Counted from the stretch's first letter, positions 8,122-17,601 are shown. The stretch: 64,000 bases of DNA from Fischerella sp. CENA71 (GCA_024239075.1 JANBVI010000088.1:1-64000); one strand, 5' to 3'. The notes: generated by a model not told the origin, from the letters alone. Numbers and translations are program-made.

Positions 8122-10158
8122 ATGGTATCAACTTCTACTCGCTTTTCGGATATTCAAAATCATTGGGCCCGTGCTTTTATTGAAGCTTTAGCCCAGCGTA
8201 AAATTTTAAATGGGTATCCCAATGGCACGTTTCGTCCCGATAACTCAGTCACTCGTGCAGAGTTTGCTGCCATCATTACCACAGTTTTTAACCTACCTGG
8301 GAAGCGGGAGTATGTGCCGTTTACTGATGTTCCTGCTAACCACTGGGCAGTAAATGCCATTCAAAAAGCTTACGAAATCGGATTTTTGTCTGGCTATCCT
8401 GATCGCAGTTTCCGTCCCAATAATAGAATTGCTAAAGGTGATGTTTTGGTCTCTTTAGTCGGTGGCTTAGGTCTAGGTGCTGATGTGAAGGCTGATGTAT
8501 TACCAAAACTTCCCCTCATCTATAACGATGCAAGTAGTATTCCTGAATATGCCAAGAATGCAGTGGCGATCGCCACTCGTGCTGGTATAGTGGCTAATTT
8601 TCCTAACGTGAAAATACTGAATCCCACTGGAGCAGCAACCCGTGCTGACGTCGCAGCAATAGTTTATCAAGCATTGGTATATGAGGGTAAGGCCGAGAAA
8701 ATTCTCTCTAACTATATAGTGGTTGCTCCGGAACCAGGAAATGAATCGGGAAATCTACCGTCACCGTCAACACCTCCTGCAATTGTCAGTCATAGCCGGG
8801 AGTTTCGTGGGGCTTGGGTTGCTTGTGTGTGGAATAGTGATTGGCCTTCTAAAACAGGACTTTCTGTTGCACAGCAAAAAGCCGAGTTAATCAAAATAAT
8901 TGAAAAATTAGATGCTCTCAATTTTAATGCCTTGATATTTCAGGTACGACCAGAGGGCGATGCTATGTATGCTTCCCAACTGGAACCGTGGAGTGCTTGG
9001 TTAACAGGAACTCAGGGCAAAGCACCAGATCCATTTTATGACCCTTTGGAGTTTGCGATCGCTGAATGTCACAAGCGCAATATTGAACTTCATGCTTGGT
9101 TTAATCCTTACCGGGCTAGTACTTCCACAAATCCAGCGAAAACTGTTCGCCCCCACATCGCAGCTACTAATCCAGAATGCGTCTATGTTTGGAAGACTCA
9201 ACGCTGGATGGACCCAGGACTGAAAATCGTTCAGGATCGAGCTTACAATGTGATCTTAGACGTGGTGAAGCGCTACGATGTTGACGGCATTCACTTAGAT
9301 GATTATTTTTATCCCTATCCCATAGAGGGTCAGTCTTTCCCCGATGATAAAACTTACGCTGCCTACAAAGCTGCTGGTGGTACTCTCGGCGTTAGTGATT
9401 GGCGTCGCGACAATGTGAACAAAATGGTACAGCGTCTATGGCAAGGAATTAAAGCAACCAAACCCTACGTTAAATTTGGCATTAGTCCCTTTGGTATCTA
9501 TCGCCCCGGACAACCCCCTGGAATTACCGGGTTAGACGCTTATAATGTGCTGTATGCCGACTCGAAGAAATGGCTAGAACAAGGTTGGATTGATTATATT
9601 GCTCCCCAGCTTTACTGGCGCACCGACCAAACACAACAAAGTTATTCTGCCCTATTGAAGTGGTGGACAGAGGTTAACACCAAACAAAGACACGTATATG
9701 CAGGTAACAATCTTACAGAACCAAGCAACAAGAGTCGGGAGAGTGGCGAAATTGAAAAGCAGGTGAAAATTAGTCGTAGCCAAGCTGGACAGTTTTCACT
9801 AGGAAATATTTTCTTTAATGTCGGTGTTTTAATTGACAATAGTCAGGGCATTGCCGATAAATTACAGTTGCTTTACAACAAACCTGCCTTACCTCCGACT
9901 TTGTCTTGGCAGAACACCACACAACCAGCACCACCCACAGCCCTACAAGTGAGTAACCGTAAACTGACTTGGAAGCCAGGTGATAACAGCCAGATTCGTT
10001 CTTGGACGGTTTATAGACAAAGCGGCGATACTTGGACTCTCCAGCGAGTTTTGCCTGCCAATACTACCTTTGCAACCGTTGAACCGGGAACTTATGCCAT
10101 ATGTGCAGTAGATAGACTAGCGAATGAAAGTGTAGGAGTGGCGATCGCAGTTAGTTAA
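8122..10158 (+). CDS. SLH-domain protein with GHL10 (DUF187) glycoside-hydrolase-like domain
   Basis: The ATG at 8122 is chosen over a TTG two codons before it. The 678-residue protein starts with three S-layer-homology repeats (about residues 8-55, 70-118 and 130-185), each with the ITRAEFAA/GYPDRSFRP-type core, which bind cell-wall polymers. A Pro/Ser linker (about 205-222) leads into a GHL10 catalytic-like domain (about 224-560) starting EFRGAWVACVWNSDWPS, with FQVRPEGDAMY, HAWFNPYRA and DGIHLDDYFYPYP, typical of (beta/alpha)8 enzymes such as B. subtilis YngK. A fibronectin-like C-terminal module (about 595-678) ends it. The layout implies an envelope-bound glycosidase, although no signal peptide precedes the first SLH repeat. 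Confidence 0.8.
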   Translation: MVSTSTRFSDIQNHWARAFIEALAQRKILNGYPNGTFRPDNSVTRAEFAAIITTVFNLPGKREYVPFTDVPANHWAVNAIQKAYEIGFLSGYPDRSFRPNNRIAKGDVLVSLVGGLGLGADVKADVLPKLPLIYNDASSIPEYAKNAVAIATRAGIVANFPNVKILNPTGAATRADVAAIVYQALVYEGKAEKILSNYIVVAPEPGNESGNLPSPSTPPAIVSHSREFRGAWVACVWNSDWPSKTGLSVAQQKAELIKIIEKLDALNFNALIFQVRPEGDAMYASQLEPWSAWLTGTQGKAPDPFYDPLEFAIAECHKRNIELHAWFNPYRASTSTNPAKTVRPHIAATNPECVYVWKTQRWMDPGLKIVQDRAYNVILDVVKRYDVDGIHLDDYFYPYPIEGQSFPDDKTYAAYKAAGGTLGVSDWRRDNVNKMVQRLWQGIKATKPYVKFGISPFGIYRPGQPPGITGLDAYNVLYADSKKWLEQGWIDYIAPQLYWRTDQTQQSYSALLKWWTEVNTKQRHVYAGNNLTEPSNKSRESGEIEKQVKISRSQAGQFSLGNIFFNVGVLIDNSQGIADKLQLLYNKPALPPTLSWQNTTQPAPPTALQVSNRKLTWKPGDNSQIRSWTVYRQSGDTWTLQRVLPANTTFATVEPGTYAICAVDRLANESVGVAIAVS

Positions 10159-10290
10159 AACCTAGAAGGGGGACAAGGAGGCAATTTTTCTCTGAGTTTC
10201 CCCAGTCATAGCTAGATGCCACATTATATCAAGCTTGATACGTCGCGATCGCCTCTTTAAGACTTGGGATGATTGCAAAAATTTAGAATA

Positions 10291-11046
10291 CTACCGTTGT
10301 AGTTCAGCATCATCAATGATTCTCCGTTTTGGTTGCATTGCTGCTTTTTGGATACAAAACTGAACTTCTGTTAAATGTAAATTCATGTATGAGAGCAAGG
10401 CATATATGAAGATGACGATACCAAACATCTCGCAGAACTCTTCAAACGCTGTAATCATTGCATAGGTCATATTCTCATAACTGTAGAGATCGTCATAGCG
10501 TCCAGCAAACATTTCCGCACCGATTGCACCGCTAACGAAGATAGTACCAGCAACAAAAAATAAAAGTCTTATCTTTCTTGGAAGATGAGCCAAAAATTTG
10601 AGATACGACAGCACAAAGATCAGTGTCAGGGGAATGCCAATAGCAACCCAACCGTAGTGAAAAAAACCCGTTCTGTTGATGCTTGAGCCTAATATTGCGT
10701 CTGCATTCTCATGAATCATCGCTACTTCGTCTATAGATAGATACAAAAAAATACCTGATAAAACTTTCCAATGGAGAATGTAGCGAGCGCGAGCGATCTT
10801 TTGAGATGTGGCAATAAATGCCAACAGGAGCGAACAAAATAATAGTGTAATGGATGAGTACCATGTAGGAATGTTAGAATCATCACCCACGTTGAACAAC
10901 CTTACTAATCCAAAAAGACTACCATGACCGAGAATATACTTAGAAAACTGTCCAGCAATACTGACAAAACTTAAACATATAATTACGATACTTAAGACGA
11001 AAGCAACCTTTTTAGGGGAAATATGTAATGTCAATTTTACTACCAT
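10291..11046 (-). CDS. Multi-pass membrane protein of unknown function
   Basis: The 251-residue protein has six or seven hydrophobic segments (about 13-33, 62-80, 95-110, 130-150, 158-178, 196-220). Two polar motifs stand out: LSIDEVAMIHENAD near residues 103-116 inside or next to a membrane helix, and FEEFCEMFGIVIF near 200. Acidic residues and His within helices suggest a metal or proton site, but I cannot name the family. It is convergent with the SLH-GHL10 gene and stands alone. The ATG at 11046 follows an AT-rich leader with no clear ribosome site. Confidence 0.65.
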   Translation of the reverse strand: MVVKLTLHISPKKVAFVLSIVIICLSFVSIAGQFSKYILGHGSLFGLVRLFNVGDDSNIPTWYSSITLLFCSLLLAFIATSQKIARARYILHWKVLSGIFLYLSIDEVAMIHENADAILGSSINRTGFFHYGWVAIGIPLTLIFVLSYLKFLAHLPRKIRLLFFVAGTIFVSGAIGAEMFAGRYDDLYSYENMTYAMITAFEEFCEMFGIVIFIYALLSYMNLHLTEVQFCIQKAAMQPKRRIIDDAELQR

Positions 11047-11503
11047 TTTATTTTTTTGAGAAATAAAATTTTTAAGGTAAATTTATTTACCTATGTGTTT
11101 ATTGTAACCCTTAATTAATATTTTTTAATCTTAATTTAAACTTTTTAAGTAAGAAAATACTAGTAATAGGCTATACAAAGATGCAAATAAAAAAGCAGTA
11201 AAAATGCGGTGTTGCTGAATCAGGGTATGAATTTTCACTATAATACGTTCCAATACCGCTTCGATGCGTTGCTCTTTCTCAAGGGTTTTCAGCCTGCTTT
11301 CCTTATAAATTCAGGGCTGAAGCGCTTACTAAGAGCCTTAAATTATTTATATCAAGCTAATTTATCTGTTCTATTTAGATTGCTATCTATCCAAAATCTT
11401 TAAAAAATATTAAAATAAAAAACAATAACCATATTTTGGGGTAATCAAAAACACTAGCCCCAATCATGCAGTTTAACTAGCACCTTTTTGAAAATCTCAT
11501 TGT
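11047..11503. other. Intergenic spacer without supported gene
   Basis: AT-rich upstream regions of two divergent genes. A segment at about 11200-11330 (GCGGTGTTGCTGAATCAGGG and onward) is less AT-rich and has a 64-codon open frame with no homology I recognise. It may be a worn repeat or insertion-sequence scar. Confidence 0.4.
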
Positions 11504-13810
11504 TTGGAGTTGTTATTAACTAGTCACGACGATCTCAGTTTTAACCCTGGCTCGATTCAGCCTCATGGTGTACTTTTAGCACTAAGTACACAATTGGTGA
11601 TATTACAAGTTAGCAGCAATACCCAAGACTATTTGGGTAAACGACCACAAGAGTTGCTTGGTCAACCTCTGAGTTCTTTGCTCGATGCTTTGTGTTTAGA
11701 AGCGATCGCTCAACTTCCAATAAACGAAATTGACACTATTAATTACCTGAAGCTATCAGTCCGTACAAATGAAGGTAAGCGAGACTTTGATGGTTTTGTG
11801 CATCGAGTAGAAAACACGATCATTTTAGAGCTAGAACCAACACAATCGCCAGTTCCAGTCAATTTCTTGAACATTCACACCTTAATCAAAGGAGCGATCG
11901 CCAAACTTAAACGCACAAATAACCTAATAGATTTCTTACAACTTACAGCCCAGCAAGTACGCAATATTACAGGATTTGATCGGGTGATGGTTTACCAATT
12001 TGACCATCAAGGCGCGGGGGTAGTGATTGCTGAAGTCAAAACAGAAGAGTTATCACCCTATTTGGGACTACACTATCCAGCTACAGATATACCACGAGGA
12101 GCTAAGGATTTATACAAACGAAATCCGTTGCGGATTATACCATGTATTCATGCCCAACCTGTAGAATTAATTCCTACAGCAGATGATACTACCCTTGATT
12201 TAAGTCTGTCTGTGCTGCGGAGTGTTGATCCTTGTTGTGTGGAATATCATCAAAATATGGGTGTGGCTGCTTTGATGGTCATTCCCCTAATTAAAGATGA
12301 AAAGCTGTGGGGATTAATTTCCTGTCATCATCAAACTCCTAGATATGTCCCCTATGAAATCCGGGCTGGTTGCGAATTTTTGGGACAAATTGTGTCATCG
12401 GAGTTGGCAAATAAAGTCATTCAAGAGGAAGTAGATTATAAAATTAGATTGGAATCTCTGCGGTCTAGTGTTGTCGAATCTATTTCTCAAGCAGATAACT
12501 TCAGAGATGCACTAATCCAGCCAGAACCCCGCTTACTAGGTATTGTAGGTGCGACAGGGGCAGCAGTTTGTTTGGATAGTGAAATTTCTCTGCTGGGAGC
12601 AACACCAGATATTGAAAATGTGCGATCGCTAATTACTTGGGCAGATGCTCAGGAGAAAGACAATATATTTTATACTGATTCTCTGCCCAAGCTTTACCCA
12701 GAGGCTGAGACATTTAAAGATACCGCTAGTGGTTTATTGCTATTGCGGATTTCTAAATTGCGACATTATTATATACTCTGGTTTCGCCCCGAAGTCATCC
12801 GCACGGTAAACTGGGCAGGTAATCCCAACGAATCGATTCAAGTTAACTCAGATGGTACTATTACCCTTTGTCCCAGAAAGTCCTTTGAAAAATGGCAAGA
12901 ACTTGTGAGATTAACATCTGTACCTTGGCAAAAATGCGAACTTGATAGTGCTTTGAGTTTGCGAAATGCGATCGTGGGAATTGTTCTTAAAAAAGCAGAA
13001 GAATTAGCCAAAATCAATCAAGAGTTAGAAACCATTAACCGCGAATTAGCTTCTTTTGCTTATGCAGCTTCTCATGATCTCAAGGAACCCTTACGAGGTA
13101 TATATAATTACTCAATAATTTTACTAGAAGACTATGCATCCGTCCTAGATGAAGATGCTACAGATTACTTACAGACAGTTATTTCCTTGTCGGTACGCAT
13201 GGAAACCCTAATTAATGGTTTACTACGACTATCGCAATTAGGGCAAGCAGCACTACATTTACAAGCAGTAAATTTAAACGAATTGCTTGAGCAAGTGATC
13301 AATGTCTTTGATGCTAGCCATCAACAACATAATCTCGAAATTCGTATACCCAAAGCTTTACCAACAATTCAGTGTGACCCAGTTCTTGTTAACGAGGTCT
13401 TTAGTAACTTGATTACTAATGCTTTTAAATATAATGATAAAGCAGAAAAATGGGTAGAAATTGGTTATTTGGACAGGGAGGACGCGGGGAATCAGGAGAC
13501 ACAAAGACAAGGGGAGACCGAGAATTTAAATGAAAGACTCTCCGCATCACCGCATCCCTCCCTCTCCACGTCTTTTCTCGATTCCCAGCCCGCAATCACT
13601 TTTTACGTACGGGATAACGGTATTGGAATTCCAGTCCATCACCACCAAACCATTTTCAAACTGTTCAAACGGCTGCATACTCAAGAAAAATATGGTGGTG
13701 GAACAGGTGCTGGACTGGCGATCGCCAAGAAAATAATTGAACGTCACGGTGGTCAAATTTGGGTTGAATCTACCGCAGGCGAAGGATCAACATTTTATTT
13801 GACACTATGA
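11504..13810 (+). CDS. Phytochrome-type photoreceptor histidine kinase
   Basis: Domain order is PAS (about 15-110), GAF (125-305), PHY (315-500), HisKA and HATPase (510-768). The PAS carries NPGSIQPHG. The GAF carries PATDIP with D195 and the SVDPCCVEYHQNMGV helix. The PHY tongue has NWAGNP and CPRKSFEKW. The Cys at about 244 aligns with the bilin-attaching Cys259 of Cph1, while the next residue, normally the conserved His260, is Cys here. No N-terminal BphP-type Cys is seen, so a phycocyanobilin-type chromophore on the GAF Cys is inferred. The phospho-acceptor is H524 (AASHDLKEPLRG). A repeat-derived insert (about 657-696) splits the ATPase domain. The TTG start is uncertain; no better start was found. 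An Rcp1-type regulator follows 60 bp on. Confidence 0.88.
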   Translation: MELLLTSHDDLSFNPGSIQPHGVLLALSTQLVILQVSSNTQDYLGKRPQELLGQPLSSLLDALCLEAIAQLPINEIDTINYLKLSVRTNEGKRDFDGFVHRVENTIILELEPTQSPVPVNFLNIHTLIKGAIAKLKRTNNLIDFLQLTAQQVRNITGFDRVMVYQFDHQGAGVVIAEVKTEELSPYLGLHYPATDIPRGAKDLYKRNPLRIIPCIHAQPVELIPTADDTTLDLSLSVLRSVDPCCVEYHQNMGVAALMVIPLIKDEKLWGLISCHHQTPRYVPYEIRAGCEFLGQIVSSELANKVIQEEVDYKIRLESLRSSVVESISQADNFRDALIQPEPRLLGIVGATGAAVCLDSEISLLGATPDIENVRSLITWADAQEKDNIFYTDSLPKLYPEAETFKDTASGLLLLRISKLRHYYILWFRPEVIRTVNWAGNPNESIQVNSDGTITLCPRKSFEKWQELVRLTSVPWQKCELDSALSLRNAIVGIVLKKAEELAKINQELETINRELASFAYAASHDLKEPLRGIYNYSIILLEDYASVLDEDATDYLQTVISLSVRMETLINGLLRLSQLGQAALHLQAVNLNELLEQVINVFDASHQQHNLEIRIPKALPTIQCDPVLVNEVFSNLITNAFKYNDKAEKWVEIGYLDREDAGNQETQRQGETENLNERLSASPHPSLSTSFLDSQPAITFYVRDNGIGIPVHHHQTIFKLFKRLHTQEKYGGGTGAGLAIAKKIIERHGGQIWVESTAGEGSTFYLTL
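13471..13592 (+). repeat. Dispersed hairpin-type element inside the phytochrome kinase domain
   Basis: A purine-rich arm (ACAGGGAGGACGCGGGG), an AT-rich centre (GAGAATTTAAATGAAAGACT) and a pyrimidine arm (CCGCATCCCTCCCTCTCC) follow the plan of the intergenic copies at 23.9 and 50.0 kb, whose centre is AATTATTTAACAAGTCTC. The reading frame passes through without a stop. Confidence 0.75.
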
Positions 13811-13870
13811 TAAGTTAAGATATATTACAAAACTTTTTAATAAACATAATTTGCTCACATAGATGAACTA

Positions 13871-14314
13871 ATGGCAACAAAACTTAATGAACCACTATTG
13901 GTTGTTGAGGACAGCAACGAGGATTTTCGGATTCTCCAACGTCTGATGCGCCGGATGGCTGTCCAAAACCCCATCCATCGTTGTACTAGTGGGGATGAAG
14001 TTTTAAACTATCTTTACCAAGAAGGGAAAAACATCGATGGATTATCGCGACCTTCGGTGATTCTGCTAGACCTAAATCTACCAGGAATTGATGGTCGTGA
14101 CATCCTAGAGCAACTTAAGCAAGATAAAACTTTTAAAGAAATTCCCATAGTTATCTTCACAACTTCATCCAACCCCAAGGATATTGAATTTTGTTATCAA
14201 AAGGGTGCAAATGGCTATCTTGTGAAGCCAATGGATGTCCAAGAACTGCAAAAGACGATTCAAGCCTTTGTCGATTATTGGTTACAAGTTAATATTTCAC
14301 CAATTTCTGGGTGA
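13871..14314 (+). CDS. Rcp1-type response regulator, phytochrome partner
   Basis: The 147-residue single receiver has the acidic pair E13-D14, acceptor D67 (VILLDLNLPGIDG), T97 and K119 (GYLVKPMD). The long loop between helix 2 and beta 3 (YLYQEGKNIDGLSRP) is typical of the Rcp1 group that takes phosphate from cyanobacterial phytochromes. It lies 60 bp downstream of the phytochrome on the same strand, so phosphotransfer from H524 to D67 is the natural reading. Rcp1 proteins have no DNA-binding domain, so output is by protein contact or relay. The stop codon falls inside the start of a dispersed repeat element, so the last residues (PISG) may be repeat-influenced. Confidence 0.88.
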   Translation: MATKLNEPLLVVEDSNEDFRILQRLMRRMAVQNPIHRCTSGDEVLNYLYQEGKNIDGLSRPSVILLDLNLPGIDGRDILEQLKQDKTFKEIPIVIFTTSSNPKDIEFCYQKGANGYLVKPMDVQELQKTIQAFVDYWLQVNISPISG

Positions 14315-14470
14315 TCGGGGATTGGGGAAGGTGGGGTCCCCTCTGGGGATAAGGGGTAACGGGGATCGGGGACAAGGAAAGAGGGACACGGGAGACAAGA
14401 GAAAGAAAGAGGGACAAGATGGGACACGAGAAGAATAAACACCGATCCCCAATCCCCGATCCCCAATCCC
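14313..14470. repeat. Dispersed purine/pyrimidine hairpin element
   Basis: The left arm is GGGGATCGGGG/GGGACAAG-type, with a short centre (AGAAGAATAAACA) and a right arm of CCGATCCCCAATCCCC units that can pair with the left. It starts at the stop of the Rcp gene and may act as a terminator-like stem. Confidence 0.7.
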
Positions 14471-14571
14471 AAGACTTATATTTTTTTTACATTTTTTTTA
14501 GTTTTTCTTAATGTTTTCGTAATTTATGTCAATGTTAAGGAAGGAGTTTTGCACCCCTGCCCCTTTTTTTT

Positions 14572-16200
14572 ATGCCGAATGCCTGGAAGCTGCTCATCAT
14601 TGATGATTGTGCAACGGATCGGAAAATCTATCGCCGCTTTCTTTTGAAAGATCCTCATAATTATTACCAAATTCTGGAAGCCGATTCAGCAGAAGTTGCA
14701 CTTGGCTTATGCCAAAATATGCCTTGTGATTTGATTCTGCTGGATTTTTGTTTGCCAGATATGAGCGGAATCGAATTTCTAGATAAGCTTAGACAGAAAA
14801 CCTTTGGTTCTTCCGTACCTGTGATTATGCTAACTGGACGGGGTGACGAAGAAATTGCTGTGGAAGCGATGAAAAAGGGTGTTCAAGATTATCTAGTTAA
14901 GCAACACCTGAAGCCGGATGTTTTGCAATTAGCAGTTCGTAATGTGATCAAGCAATTATATCTGCAAACTCAGTTACAAAAGACTCAGGAACGACAGCGG
15001 TTGATTGCTACGATGTTGCTACGAATTCGCCAGTCTCTTGATTTAGAAGAAATTTTATACACGGCTGTCAGAGAAGTGCAACAAATGCTCAAGTGCGATC
15101 GCGTCATAGTATGTCAGTCTTCTCCAGAAACAGATTCGGAACAAACTGCTCAAGACAATACTACAGATCAAAATAATTCTTTATTATGTTATTGGGCAGG
15201 CTCGGATGATTGCAACCTCAACCCGCTAGAGCTATTAGATAATAAGGCAAATCTAATGGTTCCCATTACTTTGAGGGATCAACAACCAGTATCAAAACCT
15301 TGGGGTTTTTTGATTGCTCATCAGTGTACAGAAAAACGAGAATGGCAATCTGACGAACTAGAGATACTTTGTGAAGTGTCTGTACAATTAGCGATCGCAA
15401 TTCAACAATCAGAATTACTCACAAAAACTCAAGCTGCTCTAGAAAAAGAAAAACAACTAAATGCCTTTAAATCTCAAATTATCACGACTATTTCCCACGA
15501 GTATCGCACACCACTGGCTTCAATTTTAGCTGCTGCATCTACACTCAAGCAATATGGCGAACATCTTGAGGAATTAAAAAAACAAAAGTTTTTGCATATC
15601 ATCGAGCAGAAAGCAAGACACATGTCCAAATTGATAGATGACATGCTAGTCATGAATCAATTTGAACTTAACAAGACCAAATTTAAAACAATTCCCCTCG
15701 ATTTAGAACAATTTTTCTCTAACCTCATCAACGAACAACAACAATTAGTTAGCGATCGCCATGAATTCATTTTTCAGAGTACTGGAAATATTAGAGGCTT
15801 CTGGGGCGATCAAGGACTTTTGCGCTTAATATTTAGTAATTTAATATCCAATGCTATTAAATATTCTCCAAAAGGAGGCAATATAGAATTTCATTTAATT
15901 GGCAAAGAATCTGAAATTATATTTTTTATTCAAGACCAAGGTATAGGTATACCAATAACAGACCAAACCCACCTGTTTCAACCCTTCTGTCGTGGAAGTA
16001 ATGTTGACACGCTTCCTGGAATAGGTTTAGGATTAGCGATTACAAAAGCTTGTGTAGAATTACATGGTGGCAGTATTACTTTAGATAGTGAACCTGACCA
16101 AGGTACTAAAGTTACAGTTTGCCTACCAAAACAACATATAGTAGAGACGCAATTAATCGCGTCTCTACACCCGGTTAATCGCGTCTCTACACCCGATTAA
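14572..16200 (+). CDS. Hybrid protein: receiver, GAF, histidine kinase
   Basis: The 542-residue protein has an N-terminal receiver (residues 6-125; D11-D12, acceptor D58, K110), a GAF domain (about 150-285) and a HisKA-HATPase kinase (300-520) with H309 (TTISHEYRTPL), N-box NLISNAIKYS, G1 FIQDQGIGIP and G2 GIGLGLAI. A receiver at the front suggests that it is itself switched by another kinase, making it a middle step of a relay. It follows the phytochrome and Rcp1-type genes in the same direction with a 257-bp gap. Whether the three form one pathway is an inference. The C-terminal 19 residues or so are encoded by a hairpin repeat rather than kinase sequence. The GAF lacks an obvious bilin Cys. 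Confidence 0.87.
   Translation: MPNAWKLLIIDDCATDRKIYRRFLLKDPHNYYQILEADSAEVALGLCQNMPCDLILLDFCLPDMSGIEFLDKLRQKTFGSSVPVIMLTGRGDEEIAVEAMKKGVQDYLVKQHLKPDVLQLAVRNVIKQLYLQTQLQKTQERQRLIATMLLRIRQSLDLEEILYTAVREVQQMLKCDRVIVCQSSPETDSEQTAQDNTTDQNNSLLCYWAGSDDCNLNPLELLDNKANLMVPITLRDQQPVSKPWGFLIAHQCTEKREWQSDELEILCEVSVQLAIAIQQSELLTKTQAALEKEKQLNAFKSQIITTISHEYRTPLASILAAASTLKQYGEHLEELKKQKFLHIIEQKARHMSKLIDDMLVMNQFELNKTKFKTIPLDLEQFFSNLINEQQQLVSDRHEFIFQSTGNIRGFWGDQGLLRLIFSNLISNAIKYSPKGGNIEFHLIGKESEIIFFIQDQGIGIPITDQTHLFQPFCRGSNVDTLPGIGLGLAITKACVELHGGSITLDSEPDQGTKVTVCLPKQHIVETQLIASLHPVNRVSTPD
16141..16199. repeat. GTAGAGACGC-type palindromic repeat, partly tandem
   Basis: GTAGAGACGC (16141-16150) pairs with GCGTCTCTAC (16159-16168), and TTAATCGCGTCTCTACACCC-type units then repeat. 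The kinase stop codon lies inside it. A relative is the perfect palindrome at 34307-34330. Confidence 0.75.
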
Positions 16201-16279
16201 TCGCATCTGTACAATAATCATTTGTCATTGGTTATTCTCCTTTGTCTTTCCGCTCGCTTCCGATTCCCGCTCCCCAATA

Positions 16280-16843
16280 CTACGGTTCATATTTAACTAC
16301 AGCTTGTCGTGCCAAAATTGAGTTCACACAATCTACGCTACCTGTGAATAATTTACAAGGTTCTCTGACTTCAGATAGTCCAACTACAACCCGAACATAT
16401 AATCCATCATCTAAATCAATTTTTGACACTTCATATAGAAATCTCTTGCGAGGATGTATGGCGAGTGCGGCTGATAATGCAGGTGTCGCACAAATAATGG
16501 CTTTTTTCCCAGGAGGTATGTAATGATCGATAAAAAAGTCATGGTCTTTAGGATCATTACTCCAACCGCTATATGACAATTTTGACGGCCAAGTTAGACA
16601 TCTGGGATCTATTCCTTTGTCACTAAATCCTTGAGAAAAAATTACTTTAGTAGTCCCTAAATAATTATTTTCTTTTTGCTTTTTTGCTTCTATAAGTTGA
16701 TTAGCTTTATCGATATCTATAACTCTGGCTCTAAAAATATCAAGTGAAAAGAAACCTGTCAATATAATCGAAACTGCCAATAAGAATATAGTTAGTATCA
16801 GTAAGCTACTTTGAAAATAAATCGGGAAATTTTTGCTTTTCAT
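16280..16843 (-). CDS. Single-span membrane-anchored hypothetical protein
   Basis: The ATG at 16843 (MKSKNFPIYF) is preferred over an upstream one, because the hydrophobic anchor (about residues 10-33, LLILTIFLLAVSIILTGFFS) then sits at the N-terminus. The 187-residue product has a short basic cytoplasmic start and a large outer part with four Cys residues (DPRCLTW, IICATP, EPCKLF, SVDCVN) that could form disulfides in the periplasm. I recognise no family. The gene is convergent with the hybrid kinase. A 93-codon frame on the opposite strand is judged a shadow. Confidence 0.6.
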   Translation of the reverse strand: MKSKNFPIYFQSSLLILTIFLLAVSIILTGFFSLDIFRARVIDIDKANQLIEAKKQKENNYLGTTKVIFSQGFSDKGIDPRCLTWPSKLSYSGWSNDPKDHDFFIDHYIPPGKKAIICATPALSAALAIHPRKRFLYEVSKIDLDDGLYVRVVVGLSEVREPCKLFTGSVDCVNSILARQAVVKYEP

Positions 16844-17100
16844 AGTTAATAATAGCGGTTTGCAATGAGGTTTAGTGTAGAAAAAACCTAGACCTACAGC
16901 AACTTGGTACAAGTAGCTACTACGTGTCTAAGTGCAGGATACACCGATGCACACCGATAAAATTAGTCCTGTATCTAAAAAATACGACGACACATGACTT
17001 AATTCACAAATGATAATGTAGATACCAAGTAAAGTTAGTAATTTTCGTGATATATTTTGATTGATTTGGAAATCTAAATACTTTCCAGATTTTGATATAA

Positions 17101-17583
17101 ATGCTAAATAATCCCAACCTAGAACTCCGTGAGCAAACTATCTATTTTTTAGAGAAAAATCATGATCAACGTTTGCAAATACTCAAAAAATTAGGAATAG
17201 CACGTTATGGTTTTTTAGCGAAAATGCGCTTAAATGAAACAAATATTGTTTGCGTCAGCCGTTTTTTTGCTAATCCTAGTCAGCTAAAATTCCCTAATTT
17301 GATGGGAGCAGATTTATCTAACTTAGAATTAGAAGGAGTAAACTTGATTCGCGGAAATTTATCAGGGGCAAATTTGAAAGGAAGTACTTTAGTTAATGCT
17401 GATCTAATTTTTGCTAATTTTACAGGTGCAGATGTCACAGATGCAGATTTCAGAGGAGCTACTCTCAATGAGACTATATGGTTAAAAGCTTTAGTAAAAA
17501 AATGCAATTTTGGTGAAGGAGTTGGTTTAAGCAATCAACAACGTCAAGATTTACGAATGCTTGGAGCAGTTATTAATTGTTAA
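17101..17583 (+). CDS. Pentapeptide-repeat protein
   Basis: The 160-residue protein has a helical N-terminal part (1-60) and about ten A(D/N)LXX pentapeptides (64-125), as in [19 protein letters not shown], which form a right-handed beta helix. Such proteins are abundant in cyanobacteria and mostly of unknown role. The N-terminal segment ([27 protein letters not shown]) is not pentapeptide-like and may be a targeting or binding part. It lies 18 bp upstream of purT on the same strand, which suggests co-transcription, although a link to purine synthesis is not evident. Confidence 0.75.
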   Translation: MLNNPNLELREQTIYFLEKNHDQRLQILKKLGIARYGFLAKMRLNETNIVCVSRFFANPSQLKFPNLMGADLSNLELEGVNLIRGNLSGANLKGSTLVNADLIFANFTGADVTDADFRGATLNETIWLKALVKKCNFGEGVGLSNQQRQDLRMLGAVINC

Positions 17584-17601
17584 AAAGTATATTAAAAATA
17601 A

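Noticed and set aside
11209-11403. 64-codon plus-strand frame upstream of the phytochrome
   Set aside because: No recognisable domain or ribosome site; it lies in a segment that looks like a worn repeat.
16242-16523. 93-codon plus-strand frame
   Set aside because: It is the antisense of the membrane-anchored protein gene at 16280-16843, which has the more protein-like features.
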